Origin: Paenibacillus azoreducens
Lineage (GTDB): Bacteria > Bacillota > Bacilli > Paenibacillales > Paenibacillaceae
Direction of reading: 5' to 3'
Length of the DNA stretch: 64,000 bases
NCBI RefSeq assembly: GCF_021654775.1
Contig: NZ_AP025343.1
Location: 2,633,501 to 2,697,500, forward strand
Shown: positions 33,103-41,956 of the stretch, piece after piece
Layout of the letters: every line of letters begins with the position of its first letter
How positions within the stretch are numbered: the first letter of the stretch is position 1
Made by a program: the position numbers and the translations under genes
Notes under the pieces: generated by a model
What the model was told of the DNA's origin: nothing
The model's database searches: none
Seen by the model: the letters and a program-made list of their open reading frames with translations, nothing else

Positions 33103-33858
33103 ATGGATGCTGATCTGAAAAAACCTTCGCAGACCTATTTGGAAGATGCGGAAGTCAAACGCCTGATCGCACTCAGCCAGGCCGGAGACAATACCGCCCG
33201 CGATACGCTGGTAAACTGCAACATCCGTCTCGTCTGGTCCGTTGTACAAAGATTCATGAACCGCGGTTATGAGCCGGAGGATTTGTTTCAAATCGGCTGT
33301 ATCGGTCTGTTGAAGTCCGTTGATAAATTTGATTTGAGCTACGATGTTAAATTTTCAACCTATGCTGTACCCATGATTATCGGAGAAATCCAGCGCTTCC
33401 TCCGGGATGACGGCACGCTTAAGGTGAGCCGGTCGCTGAAGGAAATGGCCAACAAGGTCCGGAAGAAAAAAGATGAGTTGTCGAAGCATCTGGACCGCCT
33501 GCCGACCGTTAAAGAGGTGGCTGAGGAGCTTGGGGTGACGCCGGAAGAAGTGGTATTCGCCCAGGAAGCGAACAAGCCGCCGACCTCCATCCATGAAACG
33601 GTATTCGAGAACGATGGCGATCCGATCACGCTCATGGATCAGATTGCCGATGATTCGCAGGAACGGTGGTTTGACAAACTTGCTTTAAATGAGGCGATTG
33701 ACGGCCTTTCCGAACGCGAAAAGCTGATCGTTTACCTGAGGTATTATCGTGACCAGACCCAGTCGGAGGTCGCGGCTAGGCTTGGGATTTCCCAGGTACA
33801 GGTATCAAGGCTGGAAAAGAAAATATTGCAGCTTATTCGCGATCAGATTGCGCAGTGA
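33103..33858 (+). CDS. sigF: RNA polymerase sigma factor SigF
   Basis: First forespore-specific sigma factor. Region 2 (about 35-105) contains RLVWSVVQRF and EDLFQIGCIGLLKSVDKFD; region 3 is near 110-180 and region 4 near 200-250 with the helix-turn-helix QSEVAARLGISQVQVSRLEKK split around residue 232. Length 251 matches. The ribosome site GGGG is weak and 8 bases from ATG. It is the last gene of the spoIIA operon, with a terminator 35 bases downstream. Confidence 0.96.
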   Translation: MDADLKKPSQTYLEDAEVKRLIALSQAGDNTARDTLVNCNIRLVWSVVQRFMNRGYEPEDLFQIGCIGLLKSVDKFDLSYDVKFSTYAVPMIIGEIQRFLRDDGTLKVSRSLKEMANKVRKKKDELSKHLDRLPTVKEVAEELGVTPEEVVFAQEANKPPTSIHETVFENDGDPITLMDQIADDSQERWFDKLALNEAIDGLSEREKLIVYLRYYRDQTQSEVAARLGISQVQVSRLEKKILQLIRDQIAQ

Positions 33859-33893
33859 AGAAGCGGCTCGAGAATATTGGCTCCTTTGATGAG

Positions 33894-33930
33894 GGCCGGT
33901 CAAGGTTCATGCCTTGGCCGGTCTTTTTTT
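33894..33930 (+). terminator. Terminator of the spoIIA operon
   Basis: GGCCGGTCAAGG and CCTTGGCCGGTC pair with G-U wobbles around a 6-base loop, followed by TTTTTTT. It separates sigF from spoVAA. Confidence 0.88.
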
Positions 33931-34056
33931 CATTCGTTGATCTTTGCTGGGGATACATGCGCAGGGTCCCTGTTCATGGGCAAATTGCAGATTCTGACTA
34001 GAAAGAAGCGGTTTTCCCAATACTAAGGTCAATGAAGCAGCAAAGGAGTGAGTGGG

Positions 34057-34698
34057 ATGTCTTTGAATTCTGCCCCTACGGTGTACTTGCAACTGCGCAG
34101 CCGCGTCCCTATTACCGAGGGGAGAACGGTTACGCTCGGGCATGTCGCCCGAATCTTGTGCGACCCCAAGTGGGAGGCGCCGCTTCGCAATCTGGAGCTG
34201 GCCCGGCCGCAAACATGGGACGGCAACCTGTTGCTTATTGACCTTATGCACATCATTCCTCTGGTACAAAAGCTTATACCGGGCGTCATAATCGAGCCGA
34301 TCGGGCAAACCCATGTTTTGGTGGAAGTCGTCAAAGCTTCCAAAAAGCCGTCGCTGCTGCTGTTTTTGCTTGTATGGGTGCTGCTGTTTTTCGGTTCGGC
34401 CCTTACCATCATGAACTTTCATGCGGACGTCAACATGCAGGAGGTGCAGATCCGGACGGTTGAAATGCTGACAGGTCGGCGGGATGAGCATCCTTATTTG
34501 TTTCAGGCGGCGTATTCATTCGGGATCGGTTTTGGCATGGTGATTTTTTTTAATCATCTGTTCAAGAAAAAATGGAATGAGGAACCGACGCCGCTTGAAG
34601 TCGAGATGTACCTTTACCAGGAAAATATCGATCAATTTGTAGTCGCCGAGGAATATAAGCGGATGAGGATGTCCCAAAATCAAGGTGATAAGCCTTGA
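34057..34698 (+). CDS. spoVAA: Stage V sporulation protein AA
   Basis: First protein of the SpoVA system, which moves Ca-dipicolinate into the developing spore and out again at germination. About 213 residues: a soluble N-terminal beta-rich domain (1-95) with YLQLRSRVPI, then two transmembrane helices (about 105-125 and 158-178). ATG 34057 lies 8 bases after AAAGGAG; an ATG at 34048 is within the ribosome-site spacer. The stop overlaps spoVAB. Expected to be forespore-expressed under SigG, but no clear SigG promoter was found upstream. Confidence 0.92.
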   Translation: MSLNSAPTVYLQLRSRVPITEGRTVTLGHVARILCDPKWEAPLRNLELARPQTWDGNLLLIDLMHIIPLVQKLIPGVIIEPIGQTHVLVEVVKASKKPSLLLFLLVWVLLFFGSALTIMNFHADVNMQEVQIRTVEMLTGRRDEHPYLFQAAYSFGIGFGMVIFFNHLFKKKWNEEPTPLEVEMYLYQENIDQFVVAEEYKRMRMSQNQGDKP

Positions 34699-35120
34699 GT
34701 TTAGTGCTTGGTTGGTTCGTGCAAATTTTGCTGGGCATTGCGGGCGGCATTGCGATAGGCGGCGGGGTTATTGCGCTTTTTATCGTGCTTGACATGATTC
34801 CGCGGCTGGCTCAGCTTACGAGATCCTATCATCAGGTTCATTGGTACGAGGGGGCGATGGTTGCCGGGTCGCTGCTGGGAACGGTTTTCGATTTCTGGAA
34901 CTGGACGCTTTCCTTAGGATCCTGGGCCGGTTTGGTCGTTGGTTTGTTTAACGGAATTTTTGTCGGTTTGCTGGCAGCCGCACTAACTGAAGTGCTTAAC
35001 GTGCTTCCGATTTTAGCCAAACGGCTGAATATGATACATTATTTATTTGGTCTCATGATGGCCATGGTGACCGGAAAGATTGCCGGTTCGCTTTTTGATT
35101 GGTTTATTTACAGAAAGTAA
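34695..35120 (+). CDS. spoVAB: Stage V sporulation protein AB
   Basis: A 141-residue integral membrane protein of the spore inner membrane, with glycine-rich helices at about 5-32 (GGIAIGGGVIALFIVLDMI), 50-68, 75-100 and 115-135. It matches SpoVAB in size and pattern; its exact task in the dipicolinate channel is unknown. The TTG start overlaps the spoVAA stop and has AAGGTGAT 5 bases upstream. Directly after it comes spoVAF instead of spoVAC, so the pore-forming SpoVAC/D/E part of the operon is not in this locus. Confidence 0.9.
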   Translation: MSLVLGWFVQILLGIAGGIAIGGGVIALFIVLDMIPRLAQLTRSYHQVHWYEGAMVAGSLLGTVFDFWNWTLSLGSWAGLVVGLFNGIFVGLLAAALTEVLNVLPILAKRLNMIHYLFGLMMAMVTGKIAGSLFDWFIYRK

Positions 35121-35171
35121 GATGCGAAAGGTACGGTGGACAACAACGCAAGAGAAAGGTGCGGGTGGAAC

Positions 35172-36905
35172 ATGAACGAACAGGAAAATGAACAAAGAGG
35201 AGCCAAAGATCCATCTGAAATGGGCCTGCCAATGCGTCATAACGCTCATGATGATTCTGGTGCAAAGAAAGAGAAAACCAAGAATCCAAATGAGGATTTT
35301 GACAGCGGACAAGAAGAATCAGGCATGTCAACCGGAGAAGAGCAGCCCGCTCAGGATAAATCGCTCGAGAAGAAGCAGGAAGCTGAATCATCCGATTCAG
35401 TAGAAGAATCCGTCATTTATTGGCAGCAAACCGACGACGTCTCGGACAGCATTGAACGGACGAAGGCAACACTGCAGGAAGTTGTGGGACTTGGAAGCTC
35501 CTTTGATATTGTTTTCCGGGAGATGATTCTGGTCGGTCATAAAACGGGGTTGTTTTTCGTCAACGGGTTTGCCAAAGATAATATCATGCTAGAGATTCTA
35601 AAGCGGTTAACGTATCTGTCGGCCGACCAGCTTTCTACGGATGCGCTCAGATCCTTTTTCCAATGTTATATTCCCCACATTCAAGTTGAAGTCGATAAGA
35701 AGCTGAGCTCGACGATTAACAAGGTGCTGATGGGCATGTCCGCATTATTCATCGATGGCGAGCAAGCGGCGATTGTGATGGATACGCGTACCTTCCCTGT
35801 GAGAAGCCCGGAGGAGCCAAGCATCGAAAGGGTGGTCAGGGGAGCGAGGGACGGATTTACCGAAACGCTGCTGAGCAACATTGCGCTTGTCCGCAGACGG
35901 GTGCGCGACCCTGGTTTGAAAGCCGATCTCGTTCAGGTGGGCCGCCGCACGCGGACCGATGTATGTATTGCATATATTGACGATATCGTGGATAAAGTGC
36001 AGGTGGACTCGATCAGGGAGAAAATCAAGGGACTCGATATCGAAGGGCTGCCGCTGGCGGATAAACAATTGGAAGAAGCGATTATCAATAAAGGCTGGCA
36101 TCCCTATCCGCTGGTCCGATACTCGGAACGGCCCGATGTGGTAGCTGCCCATTTGCTGGAGGGCAGGGTGGCGGTTTTCGTTGATACCTCGCCGAGTGTT
36201 ATGCTTATGCCGACGACTTTTTTTGATTTATGCCAGCATGCCGAAGAAAACCGGCAGACGGCTTTTATGGGCACCTATTTAAGATGGGTCCGCTTTATCG
36301 GGATATTCGCCTCGATGTTTTTGCTTCCGCTTTGGATGCTGATGGTCATAGATCCCGGGCTGAGGCCGCCATTTTTGGATTTTATCGGTCCGCATGAACA
36401 AGGCAAGATTCCCTTGATCGCCCAGTTTCTGCTGATCGAATTCGGTGTCGACCTGCTGCGGCTTGCCGCCGTACATACCCCGACTCCGCTGGCTTCGGCC
36501 ATGGGCCTCATCGCTGCGATTTTGGTTGGCGATATAGCCGTCAAATCGGGATTGTTTATCAATGAAGTCGTCCTCTACATGGCTGTTGCCGCGATCGGCA
36601 TGTTCGCAACGCCGAGTTATGAGCTTGGCCTGGCGAACAGGCTGATTCGATTGGTGCTTCTGGCTGCGGTAGCTATTTTCAAGGTACAGGGATTTGTCGT
36701 AGGCACAACGCTCCTAATTTTGCTGCTCACGCTGCATCGTTCGTATAATTCATCGTATTTGTGGCCATTTATACCTTTTAACACAAAGGCAATGGCCGGC
36801 TTTCTCTTTCGCTTTCCGGTGCTTGAAACGAAGAAAAGGCCTTCTTTTAACAAAACGAGAGATAATACAAGGATGGCGCCAAATCCGGATAATAACGAAC
36901 AATAG
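35172..36905 (+). CDS. spoVAF: SpoVAF/GerA-family spore germination protein
   Basis: Membrane protein of the GerA A-subunit family, present in the spore inner membrane and needed for efficient germination. About 577 residues: a hydrophilic, Glu/Ser-rich N-terminal region of roughly 75 residues, the soluble GerA N-domains (80-370), then four to five transmembrane helices (about 375-530). The N-terminal charged extension is longer than in B. subtilis SpoVAF (about 490 in total). ATG 35172 has AAAGGT 11 bases upstream; GTG 35136 is an alternative. lysA follows, as in B. subtilis. Confidence 0.9.
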   Translation: MNEQENEQRGAKDPSEMGLPMRHNAHDDSGAKKEKTKNPNEDFDSGQEESGMSTGEEQPAQDKSLEKKQEAESSDSVEESVIYWQQTDDVSDSIERTKATLQEVVGLGSSFDIVFREMILVGHKTGLFFVNGFAKDNIMLEILKRLTYLSADQLSTDALRSFFQCYIPHIQVEVDKKLSSTINKVLMGMSALFIDGEQAAIVMDTRTFPVRSPEEPSIERVVRGARDGFTETLLSNIALVRRRVRDPGLKADLVQVGRRTRTDVCIAYIDDIVDKVQVDSIREKIKGLDIEGLPLADKQLEEAIINKGWHPYPLVRYSERPDVVAAHLLEGRVAVFVDTSPSVMLMPTTFFDLCQHAEENRQTAFMGTYLRWVRFIGIFASMFLLPLWMLMVIDPGLRPPFLDFIGPHEQGKIPLIAQFLLIEFGVDLLRLAAVHTPTPLASAMGLIAAILVGDIAVKSGLFINEVVLYMAVAAIGMFATPSYELGLANRLIRLVLLAAVAIFKVQGFVVGTTLLILLLTLHRSYNSSYLWPFIPFNTKAMAGFLFRFPVLETKKRPSFNKTRDNTRMAPNPDNNEQ

Positions 36906-37030
36906 TAAAAATAATACAAATGTTTTGCATAAAAATCCATTCATTCTCTTTCGTTCTCTGCTATACTGATGTAAAAGTTCTGATGGATGAATTACATTTT
37001 TCAACACAGAAAGCGAAGGGATGCTAAATA

Positions 37031-38362
37031 ATGTTCTTACATGGTACAAGTCAAATCAATGCAGCCGGACATCTGGAGATTGGCGGATGCGATGTCACAG
37101 AGCTCAAGGCCAAGTACGGAACGCCGCTTTACATCGTGGATGAAGAGCTTGTGCGTCAGCGCTGCCGGGAGTACGTATCCGCTTTCCGCGCATCCGGACT
37201 GAAATTTCAGGTAGCATATGCGAGCAAGGCGTTTTGCGTTATGGCGATGTGCCGGATCGCGGACCAGGAGGGCATGTCGCTGGATGTCGTATCCGAGGGT
37301 GAGCTTTACACCGCGCTGCAGGCCGGTTTTCCGGCTGAACGCATCCATTTTCACGGCAATAACAAAACGCTGGATGAAATCGAAATGGCTATTGACGCCA
37401 AAATCGGCTGCTTTGTTGTCGACAACTTGATTGAACTTCAGCTTCTGGGTAGCGTGGCTGCCGAAAAAAATGTGCGAGTGCAAATTCTGCTTCGGGTAAC
37501 TCCAGGGGTTGAAGCCCATACGCATGAATATATTTCCACCGGTCAAATTGACTCGAAATTCGGTTTTGACATCGGAAACGGTTCTGCGTTCGAGGCCGTG
37601 CAGCTTGCAATGGAACAGTCCCATCTGGAACTGCTTGGCGTGCATTCGCATATCGGCTCCCAGATTTTTGAGGTTGACGGTTTTGAGCTGGCCGTTCAAA
37701 AAGTTGCCGACTTCGCGCGGCGGATCGATCAGGAGCTTGGATTCCAGTTCAAAGTGGTTAATCTGGGCGGAGGGTTCGGCATCCGTTACGTGGAAGGCGA
37801 CACGCCGCTAGAAGTAGCGCAGTATGTTAAAGCCATTACCGATGCGGTTAAAACGCATTTCTCCGGCTGGTCCTCCGAAACACCTGAAATTTGGGTGGAG
37901 CCGGGACGCAGCATCGTCGGAGATGCAGGTACGACATTGTACACCGTAGGAACAAGCAAAGACATTCCCGGCGTTCGCAAGTATGTGGCCGTTGACGGTG
38001 GCATGACGGATAATCCGCGTCCCGCTCTTTATGAATCCAAGTATGAAGCGATGCTTGCCAACCGTGCCAATGAACCTGTCGAAGAGACGGTGTCCATTGC
38101 AGGCAAATGTTGCGAAAGCGGAGACATGCTGATCTGGGATTTGGAGCTGCCGAAGGTAGAGCGCGGCGATTTGCTGGCTGTCTCCTGCACGGGAGCATAC
38201 AATTACTCCATGGCCAGCAATTATAACCGGATCCGCCGTCCGGCGGTAGTATTTGCCCATCAGGGAAATAGCGACCTTGTAGTGCGCCGCGAAACGCTGC
38301 AGGATATCATCGGCAACGATATGATACCTGAGCGGATCAGCAAAGAGCCTGTTCTGAAATAA
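37031..38362 (+). CDS. lysA: Diaminopimelate decarboxylase
   Basis: Final enzyme of lysine synthesis: PLP-dependent decarboxylation of meso-diaminopimelate. Fold-type III (alanine racemase-like) barrel with PLP lysine near 66 in YASKAF, the HGNNK segment near 103, HSHIGSQ near 204, the glycine-rich phosphate loop GGGFG near 243 and the C-terminal CESGD catalytic Cys region near 360. Length 443 is usual. ATG lies 8 bases after GAAGGGATG. Its place right after spoVAF is as in B. subtilis. A -10-like TATACT (36962-36967) in the gap suggests its own promoter. Confidence 0.95.
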   Translation: MFLHGTSQINAAGHLEIGGCDVTELKAKYGTPLYIVDEELVRQRCREYVSAFRASGLKFQVAYASKAFCVMAMCRIADQEGMSLDVVSEGELYTALQAGFPAERIHFHGNNKTLDEIEMAIDAKIGCFVVDNLIELQLLGSVAAEKNVRVQILLRVTPGVEAHTHEYISTGQIDSKFGFDIGNGSAFEAVQLAMEQSHLELLGVHSHIGSQIFEVDGFELAVQKVADFARRIDQELGFQFKVVNLGGGFGIRYVEGDTPLEVAQYVKAITDAVKTHFSGWSSETPEIWVEPGRSIVGDAGTTLYTVGTSKDIPGVRKYVAVDGGMTDNPRPALYESKYEAMLANRANEPVEETVSIAGKCCESGDMLIWDLELPKVERGDLLAVSCTGAYNYSMASNYNRIRRPAVVFAHQGNSDLVVRRETLQDIIGNDMIPERISKEPVLK

Positions 38363-38402
38363 GGACGGCCGAGTGTAAAAGCAAGAATTGGGTAAAAGAA
38401 CA

Positions 38403-38459
38403 AAACACAAAAAGGATCATTTCTGTATTGGGGAATGCGGAAATGATCTTTTTTGTGTT
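38403..38459 (+). terminator. Terminator of lysA
   Basis: AACACAAAAAGGATCATTTC pairs with GAAATGATC and TTTTTTGTGTT; a long stem with a T-rich descending side, 40 bases after lysA. Confidence 0.92.
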
Positions 38460-38624
38460 GAATTCGCAGGTGAAGCCGAAGCAGCAATTCATCAGCAATG
38501 ATTGTGAAATATTGCATATAAAGGGCAAAGTGAGATACAATCAGAAAGCGATGGCAAACGCGAGTTTAGTTTATAATGCTTTTTGCCTATTGTAGCGAAA
38601 ATAATCAAAGGAAGTGAATATCAA

Positions 38625-39062
38625 ATGAAAAAAGGTACAATTGAACTTGAAAACGGTGGAATCGTTGAAATAGAATTCCTGCCTGAAGAAGCTCCCAACA
38701 CGGTAGCCAACTTCGAAAAGCTGGCGAATTCCGGTTTTTACAACGGATTGTCTTTCCACCGCGTCATTCCTGGATTCGTTGCCCAAGGCGGTTGCCCGGT
38801 CGGAAACGGTACAGGCGGTCCAGGATACACAATTGATTGCGAAACGGCCACAAACACGACCAAACATACCAAAGGCGTTCTGTCGATGGCTCATGCGGGA
38901 CGAAACACAGGCGGCAGCCAGTTCTTTATCGTATACGAGCCGCAGCCGCATCTCGACGGTGTTCACACCGTATTCGGCAAAGTAGTAAATGGTATGGAGC
39001 ATATTGACGCGGTCAAACAAGGCGACAAAATGAAAGAAGTTAAAGTTTGGGACGCTGAGTAA
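38625..39062 (+). CDS. ppiB: Peptidyl-prolyl cis-trans isomerase B (cyclophilin)
   Basis: Cytosolic cyclophilin that catalyses proline isomerisation during folding. About 145 residues; conserved [13 protein letters not shown] near 43-55 (catalytic Arg and Phe), GGSQFFI near 97 and [12 protein letters not shown] near 110. AAAGGAAGTG lies before ATG 38625; an upstream ATG at 38583 has no ribosome site. Single gene flanked by terminators on both sides. Confidence 0.95.
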   Translation: MKKGTIELENGGIVEIEFLPEEAPNTVANFEKLANSGFYNGLSFHRVIPGFVAQGGCPVGNGTGGPGYTIDCETATNTTKHTKGVLSMAHAGRNTGGSQFFIVYEPQPHLDGVHTVFGKVVNGMEHIDAVKQGDKMKEVKVWDAE

Positions 39063-39074
39063 TACAGAGTGAAT

Positions 39075-39120
39075 AAATCCCCCCTCTGAAGGACAAACCC
39101 TGTTCAGAGGGGGGATTATT
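39075..39120 (+). terminator. Terminator of ppiB
   Basis: AATCCCCCCTCTGAA pairs with TTCAGAGGGGGGATT around a 12-base loop, 14 bases after the ppiB stop. Confidence 0.92.
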
Positions 39121-39419
39121 ATCGGAATACCTTCCGACCTTTGCATAAAAATGCATGCTAGATTTGAAAGCGATTTTCCCCGTCGAGTCCCAAGTTTTGA
39201 ACTGATTGCTGCATGATTTCACAATATTCTTTTCTTGGTGGAACTGAACGAATTCAAATGTATTGAACCCGCCTTTTACCTTGATGCTGCATGGGAAAAC
39301 GGCTTTTTGCGCTGCGTGCAGATGATGCGGTTCGTTAGATTTTGAGTTGCAATTTTGGAAATGAGGTGTTAACATTCCTTTTAAGAAAGCAGCTTGATTT
39401 ATTTCAGCTCAGCTTTCCG
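39121..39419. other. Intergenic region upstream of the FMN riboswitch
   Basis: About 300 bases with no supported gene. A minus-strand open frame runs through it but starts without ribosome-site spacing and overlaps the ppiB terminator. At the right end TATAAT (39420-39425) is the likely -10 of the riboflavin operon; the nearest -35-like TTGATT (39394-39399) is 20 bases away, so the promoter is weakly defined. Confidence 0.4.
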
Positions 39420-39444
39420 TATAATTTCATACGCATTATTGGTT

Positions 39445-39626
39445 GATCCTTCGGGGCAGGGTGAAATTCCCTACCGGCGGTGATGATGCTTATTTATTGC
39501 TTGCGCATAGACGCGCAAAACCTTAAGCATCTTAGTCCGTGACCCGGCCGCGTGGCCTATGGCCCGCGTACGGTGGATCCGGTGCAATTCCGGGACCGAC
39601 AGTATAGTCTGGATGGGAGAAGGAGA
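39445..39626 (+). promoter_or_regulatory. FMN riboswitch (RFN element)
   Basis: The conserved RFN blocks appear in order: GATCCTTCGGGGCAGGGTG, AAATTCCC-ACCGGCGGTGAT, AGTCCGTGACCC, GGTGGATCCGGTGCAATTCC, GGGACCGACAGTATAGTCTGG and the closing GGAGAAGGAG that completes P1 with ATCCTTC (blocks of no more than 20 bases shown; some are abridged). FMN binding normally shuts the operon down. The aptamer is intact. The first terminator is 335 bases further on, much farther than usual. Confidence 0.95.
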
Positions 39627-39634
39627 GAAAGCGC

Positions 39635-39748
39635 ATGGTACATACCGTTCATGCGATGCACCCAATAAAGCAGGTTGAATGTGTCTTTTTTCACGATGAT
39701 TCATATAGTTATTTGACTAAAGCGATTTGCCGAGTTAGTCCTTTTTGA
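39635..39748 (+). CDS. Candidate 37-residue leader ORF behind the FMN riboswitch
   Basis: ATG 39635 lies 8 bases after GAAGGAGAG, the 3' strand of riboswitch helix P1, and opens 37 codons (begins MVHTVHAMHPIKQVECVFFH, ends at TGA 39746). If FMN holds P1 closed, this ribosome site would be hidden, so translation could respond to FMN. It resembles no family I know and could be chance or a decayed gene start. Two in-frame methionines and no membrane segment are seen. Confidence 0.3.
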   Translation: MVHTVHAMHPIKQVECVFFHDDSYSYLTKAICRVSPF

Positions 39749-39960
39749 AGCGGCGGCTTTGGTTATTAGCTTTAGTTGGATGTGTACGGGTGGATTCTAT
39801 CCGCAAGTTGTCACAGGACATTTTGCTTCTTTGACTTACCTAGAATTCCCGTTAGTCGAATGAATTCGTGAATAACATTAGGACAATAACGACCTTTTCC
39901 GGTCCATGATTTGTCATGGCGGAAGCTTTATTTGCGTGTCTTCAACTTACTCTCATGACT

Positions 39961-39990
39961 GCCCCCGGATGTGATCCGGAGGGCTTTTTT
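39961..39990 (+). terminator. Terminator or attenuator before ribD
   Basis: GCCCCCGGAT and ATCCGGAGGGC form a stem with one bulged A and a GTG loop, followed by TTTTTT, 35 bases before ribD. It is the probable decision point for the FMN riboswitch. Its left arm (CTGCCCC, 39958-39964) can alternatively pair with GGGGCAG in the riboswitch 5' part (39453-39459). Confidence 0.85.
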
Positions 39991-40024
39991 GTTGCATTTT
40001 CAAGGGGAAGGAGGGATGAAAGAA

Positions 40025-41146
40025 GTGCAGATGGCGGTGAATGATGAGTTTTACATGTCCTTGGCTTTAGATATGGCTGAGCGGGCGCAGGGGCAAACCG
40101 GCATCAACCCGGTTGTGGGCTGCGTTATCGTCAAAGACGGCGCAATTGCCGGTCTGGGGACGCATCTGGAGCGGGGGAGCGGCCATGCGGAAGTTCATGC
40201 CGTTCAGATGGCCGGCGATAAGGCGGAAGGCAGCACGGTTTACGTGACGCTCGAGCCCTGCAGCCATTACGGCAAAACGCCGCCTTGCTGCGAGCTGTTG
40301 GTCGAGGCAAAGGTGAAAAGAGTGGTGGTCGCTTGCGAGGATCCGAACCCGCTTGTCGCCGGTTCCGGGATCGATCGGCTTCGCCGCAGCGGCATTGAAG
40401 TCAAAGTCGGCGTTCTACGGGAGCGGGCCCTACGTCTGAACGAAAAATTCGCCAAATATATTACGACAGGCATGCCGTACGTAACGATTAAGACGGCGAG
40501 TACGCTGGACGGCAAAATCGCGGCGGATACCGGCGACAGCAAGTGGATTTCGAACGCGGAGGCAAGGCTGCAGGCACATGGCCTTCGCCATCGCCATCAG
40601 GCCATCATGGTTGGCATCGGGACGGTTCAAGCGGATGATCCGAGCTTGACGACAAGGCATGATGGGGTGGATGGTATACAGCCGGTCCGGATTATCGTAG
40701 ATTCGCGGCTCGGTCTGTCGCCTGAGGCCAAGATCTTCAGCGCAGGAGAAACTCCGGTCATCGTGTTAACGACGGAGCGGCATGATGCCGAGAAGGCAAA
40801 GCTGCTCATGGAATGCGGAGTAAAGATTCTAGTTTGCGGAAGCGGCCCTGCTGTCGATCTCAAAACCGCATTGACAGAGCTTGGCCGCATGGAGATTGGC
40901 TCTATTCTTGTAGAAGGCGGCGGAACGCTAAACGGAGCTTTGCTTAAAGAGCGGCTTGTGGACAGGATTATCCTCTATCTTGCCCCGAAGATCATCGGCG
41001 GCAAAGCGGCGCCGGACAATTTCATGTTTGAAGGCATCCACCAAATGGCGGATGCTATCACACTGGATGCTTTGGAAATCGAGCAGGTCGGAGATAACGT
41101 ATGTATTTCGGGAATCCCGGTGTGGCCGGATAACGAAAAACAATAG
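40025..41146 (+). CDS. ribD: Bifunctional riboflavin deaminase/reductase RibD
   Basis: Deaminates diaminohydroxyribosylaminopyrimidine phosphate and then reduces the ribose chain with NADPH. N-terminal cytidine-deaminase-like domain (1-145) with zinc ligands in HAEVHA near 53 and the PCSHYGKTPPC motif near 78-88; C-terminal reductase domain (about 150-365) with KTASTLDGKIA and the NADPH-binding VEGGGTLNGALL. I prefer GTG 40025, 10 bases after AAGGAGG; the ATG at 40016 is only one base from the ribosome site. First structural gene of ribD-ribE-ribBA-ribH, under the FMN riboswitch. Confidence 0.95.
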   Translation: MQMAVNDEFYMSLALDMAERAQGQTGINPVVGCVIVKDGAIAGLGTHLERGSGHAEVHAVQMAGDKAEGSTVYVTLEPCSHYGKTPPCCELLVEAKVKRVVVACEDPNPLVAGSGIDRLRRSGIEVKVGVLRERALRLNEKFAKYITTGMPYVTIKTASTLDGKIAADTGDSKWISNAEARLQAHGLRHRHQAIMVGIGTVQADDPSLTTRHDGVDGIQPVRIIVDSRLGLSPEAKIFSAGETPVIVLTTERHDAEKAKLLMECGVKILVCGSGPAVDLKTALTELGRMEIGSILVEGGGTLNGALLKERLVDRIILYLAPKIIGGKAAPDNFMFEGIHQMADAITLDALEIEQVGDNVCISGIPVWPDNEKQ

Positions 41147-41160
41147 GAGGAGGAAACGGC

Positions 41161-41817
41161 ATGTTTACCGGATTGGTTGAAGAAATCGGCAGTTTGGATG
41201 GAGTCGCTAGACAAGGCGAGGCCATGGTGCTGAACATCAAGGCATCTGCCATTATGGACGATGTTCGGATCGGCGACAGCATTGCGGTAAACGGATTATG
41301 TCTGACGGTGACGAAGGTGCACGGCAGCGGTTTTTCCGCCGATGTCACGCCTCAGTCATACCGCCATTCCAATCTGGGGCTGCTAAAGCCGGGCAGCCGC
41401 GTCAACCTGGAGCGGGCCATGCAGGCGGGCGGACGATTCGGCGGTCATATGGTGCAGGGGCATGTGGATATGACGGGAACGGTCCGAAGGGTCACCAATG
41501 AACAAAATGCGGTATGGATCGATATCGTTCCGGATAAGCCCGATTTATCGGTATATATCATCCCGCAAGGTTCGATTACGGTGGATGGCGTCAGCCTGAC
41601 CATCGCGGAGACTGATGGGGACAGTTTCCGGGTGTCAGTCATTCCCCATACGTTTGAAGCAACAAGCTTATCCGGTATGAAGCCGGGCCGCGTGGTAAAC
41701 ATCGAATGCGATATTATCGGCAAATACGTGCATGCTTTGCTGGGATCACGTGCTGCAGGCAGCGCCGGACGACAGGGAATAACGCTTGATACCTTGGCAG
41801 CCAACGGATTTGTGTAA
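41161..41817 (+). CDS. ribE: Riboflavin synthase alpha subunit
   Basis: Dismutates two 6,7-dimethyl-8-ribityllumazine molecules to riboflavin. Two tandem lumazine-binding beta-barrel domains are visible: the first starts MFTGLVEEIG and carries NGLCLTV near 44; the second carries VDGVSLTI near 141 and GSITVDG. Length 218 matches. GGAGGAGG precedes ATG by 7-8 bases. Second gene of the operon, 14 bases after ribD. The 139-base gap to ribBA holds an imperfect hairpin (AGGCA/TGCCT) but no T tract. Confidence 0.95.
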   Translation: MFTGLVEEIGSLDGVARQGEAMVLNIKASAIMDDVRIGDSIAVNGLCLTVTKVHGSGFSADVTPQSYRHSNLGLLKPGSRVNLERAMQAGGRFGGHMVQGHVDMTGTVRRVTNEQNAVWIDIVPDKPDLSVYIIPQGSITVDGVSLTIAETDGDSFRVSVIPHTFEATSLSGMKPGRVVNIECDIIGKYVHALLGSRAAGSAGRQGITLDTLAANGFV

Positions 41818-41956
41818 GCTCCATCTAATTTGAACTAAAGAAAAGGATGAGGAAAAGGCAAAGAACATTTCACTTGGCTGCCTTATCCGGTCAACTTTAT
41901 ATAACACTAATAAACGGATAGATTGGATGGAAAACGAAAAGGGGGTACGAAACATC

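Noticed and set aside
39040..39375. A 111-codon minus-strand frame between ppiB and the FMN riboswitch.
   Set aside because: It overlaps the end and terminator of ppiB, its ATG abuts the only AAAGGA, and no family features are seen.
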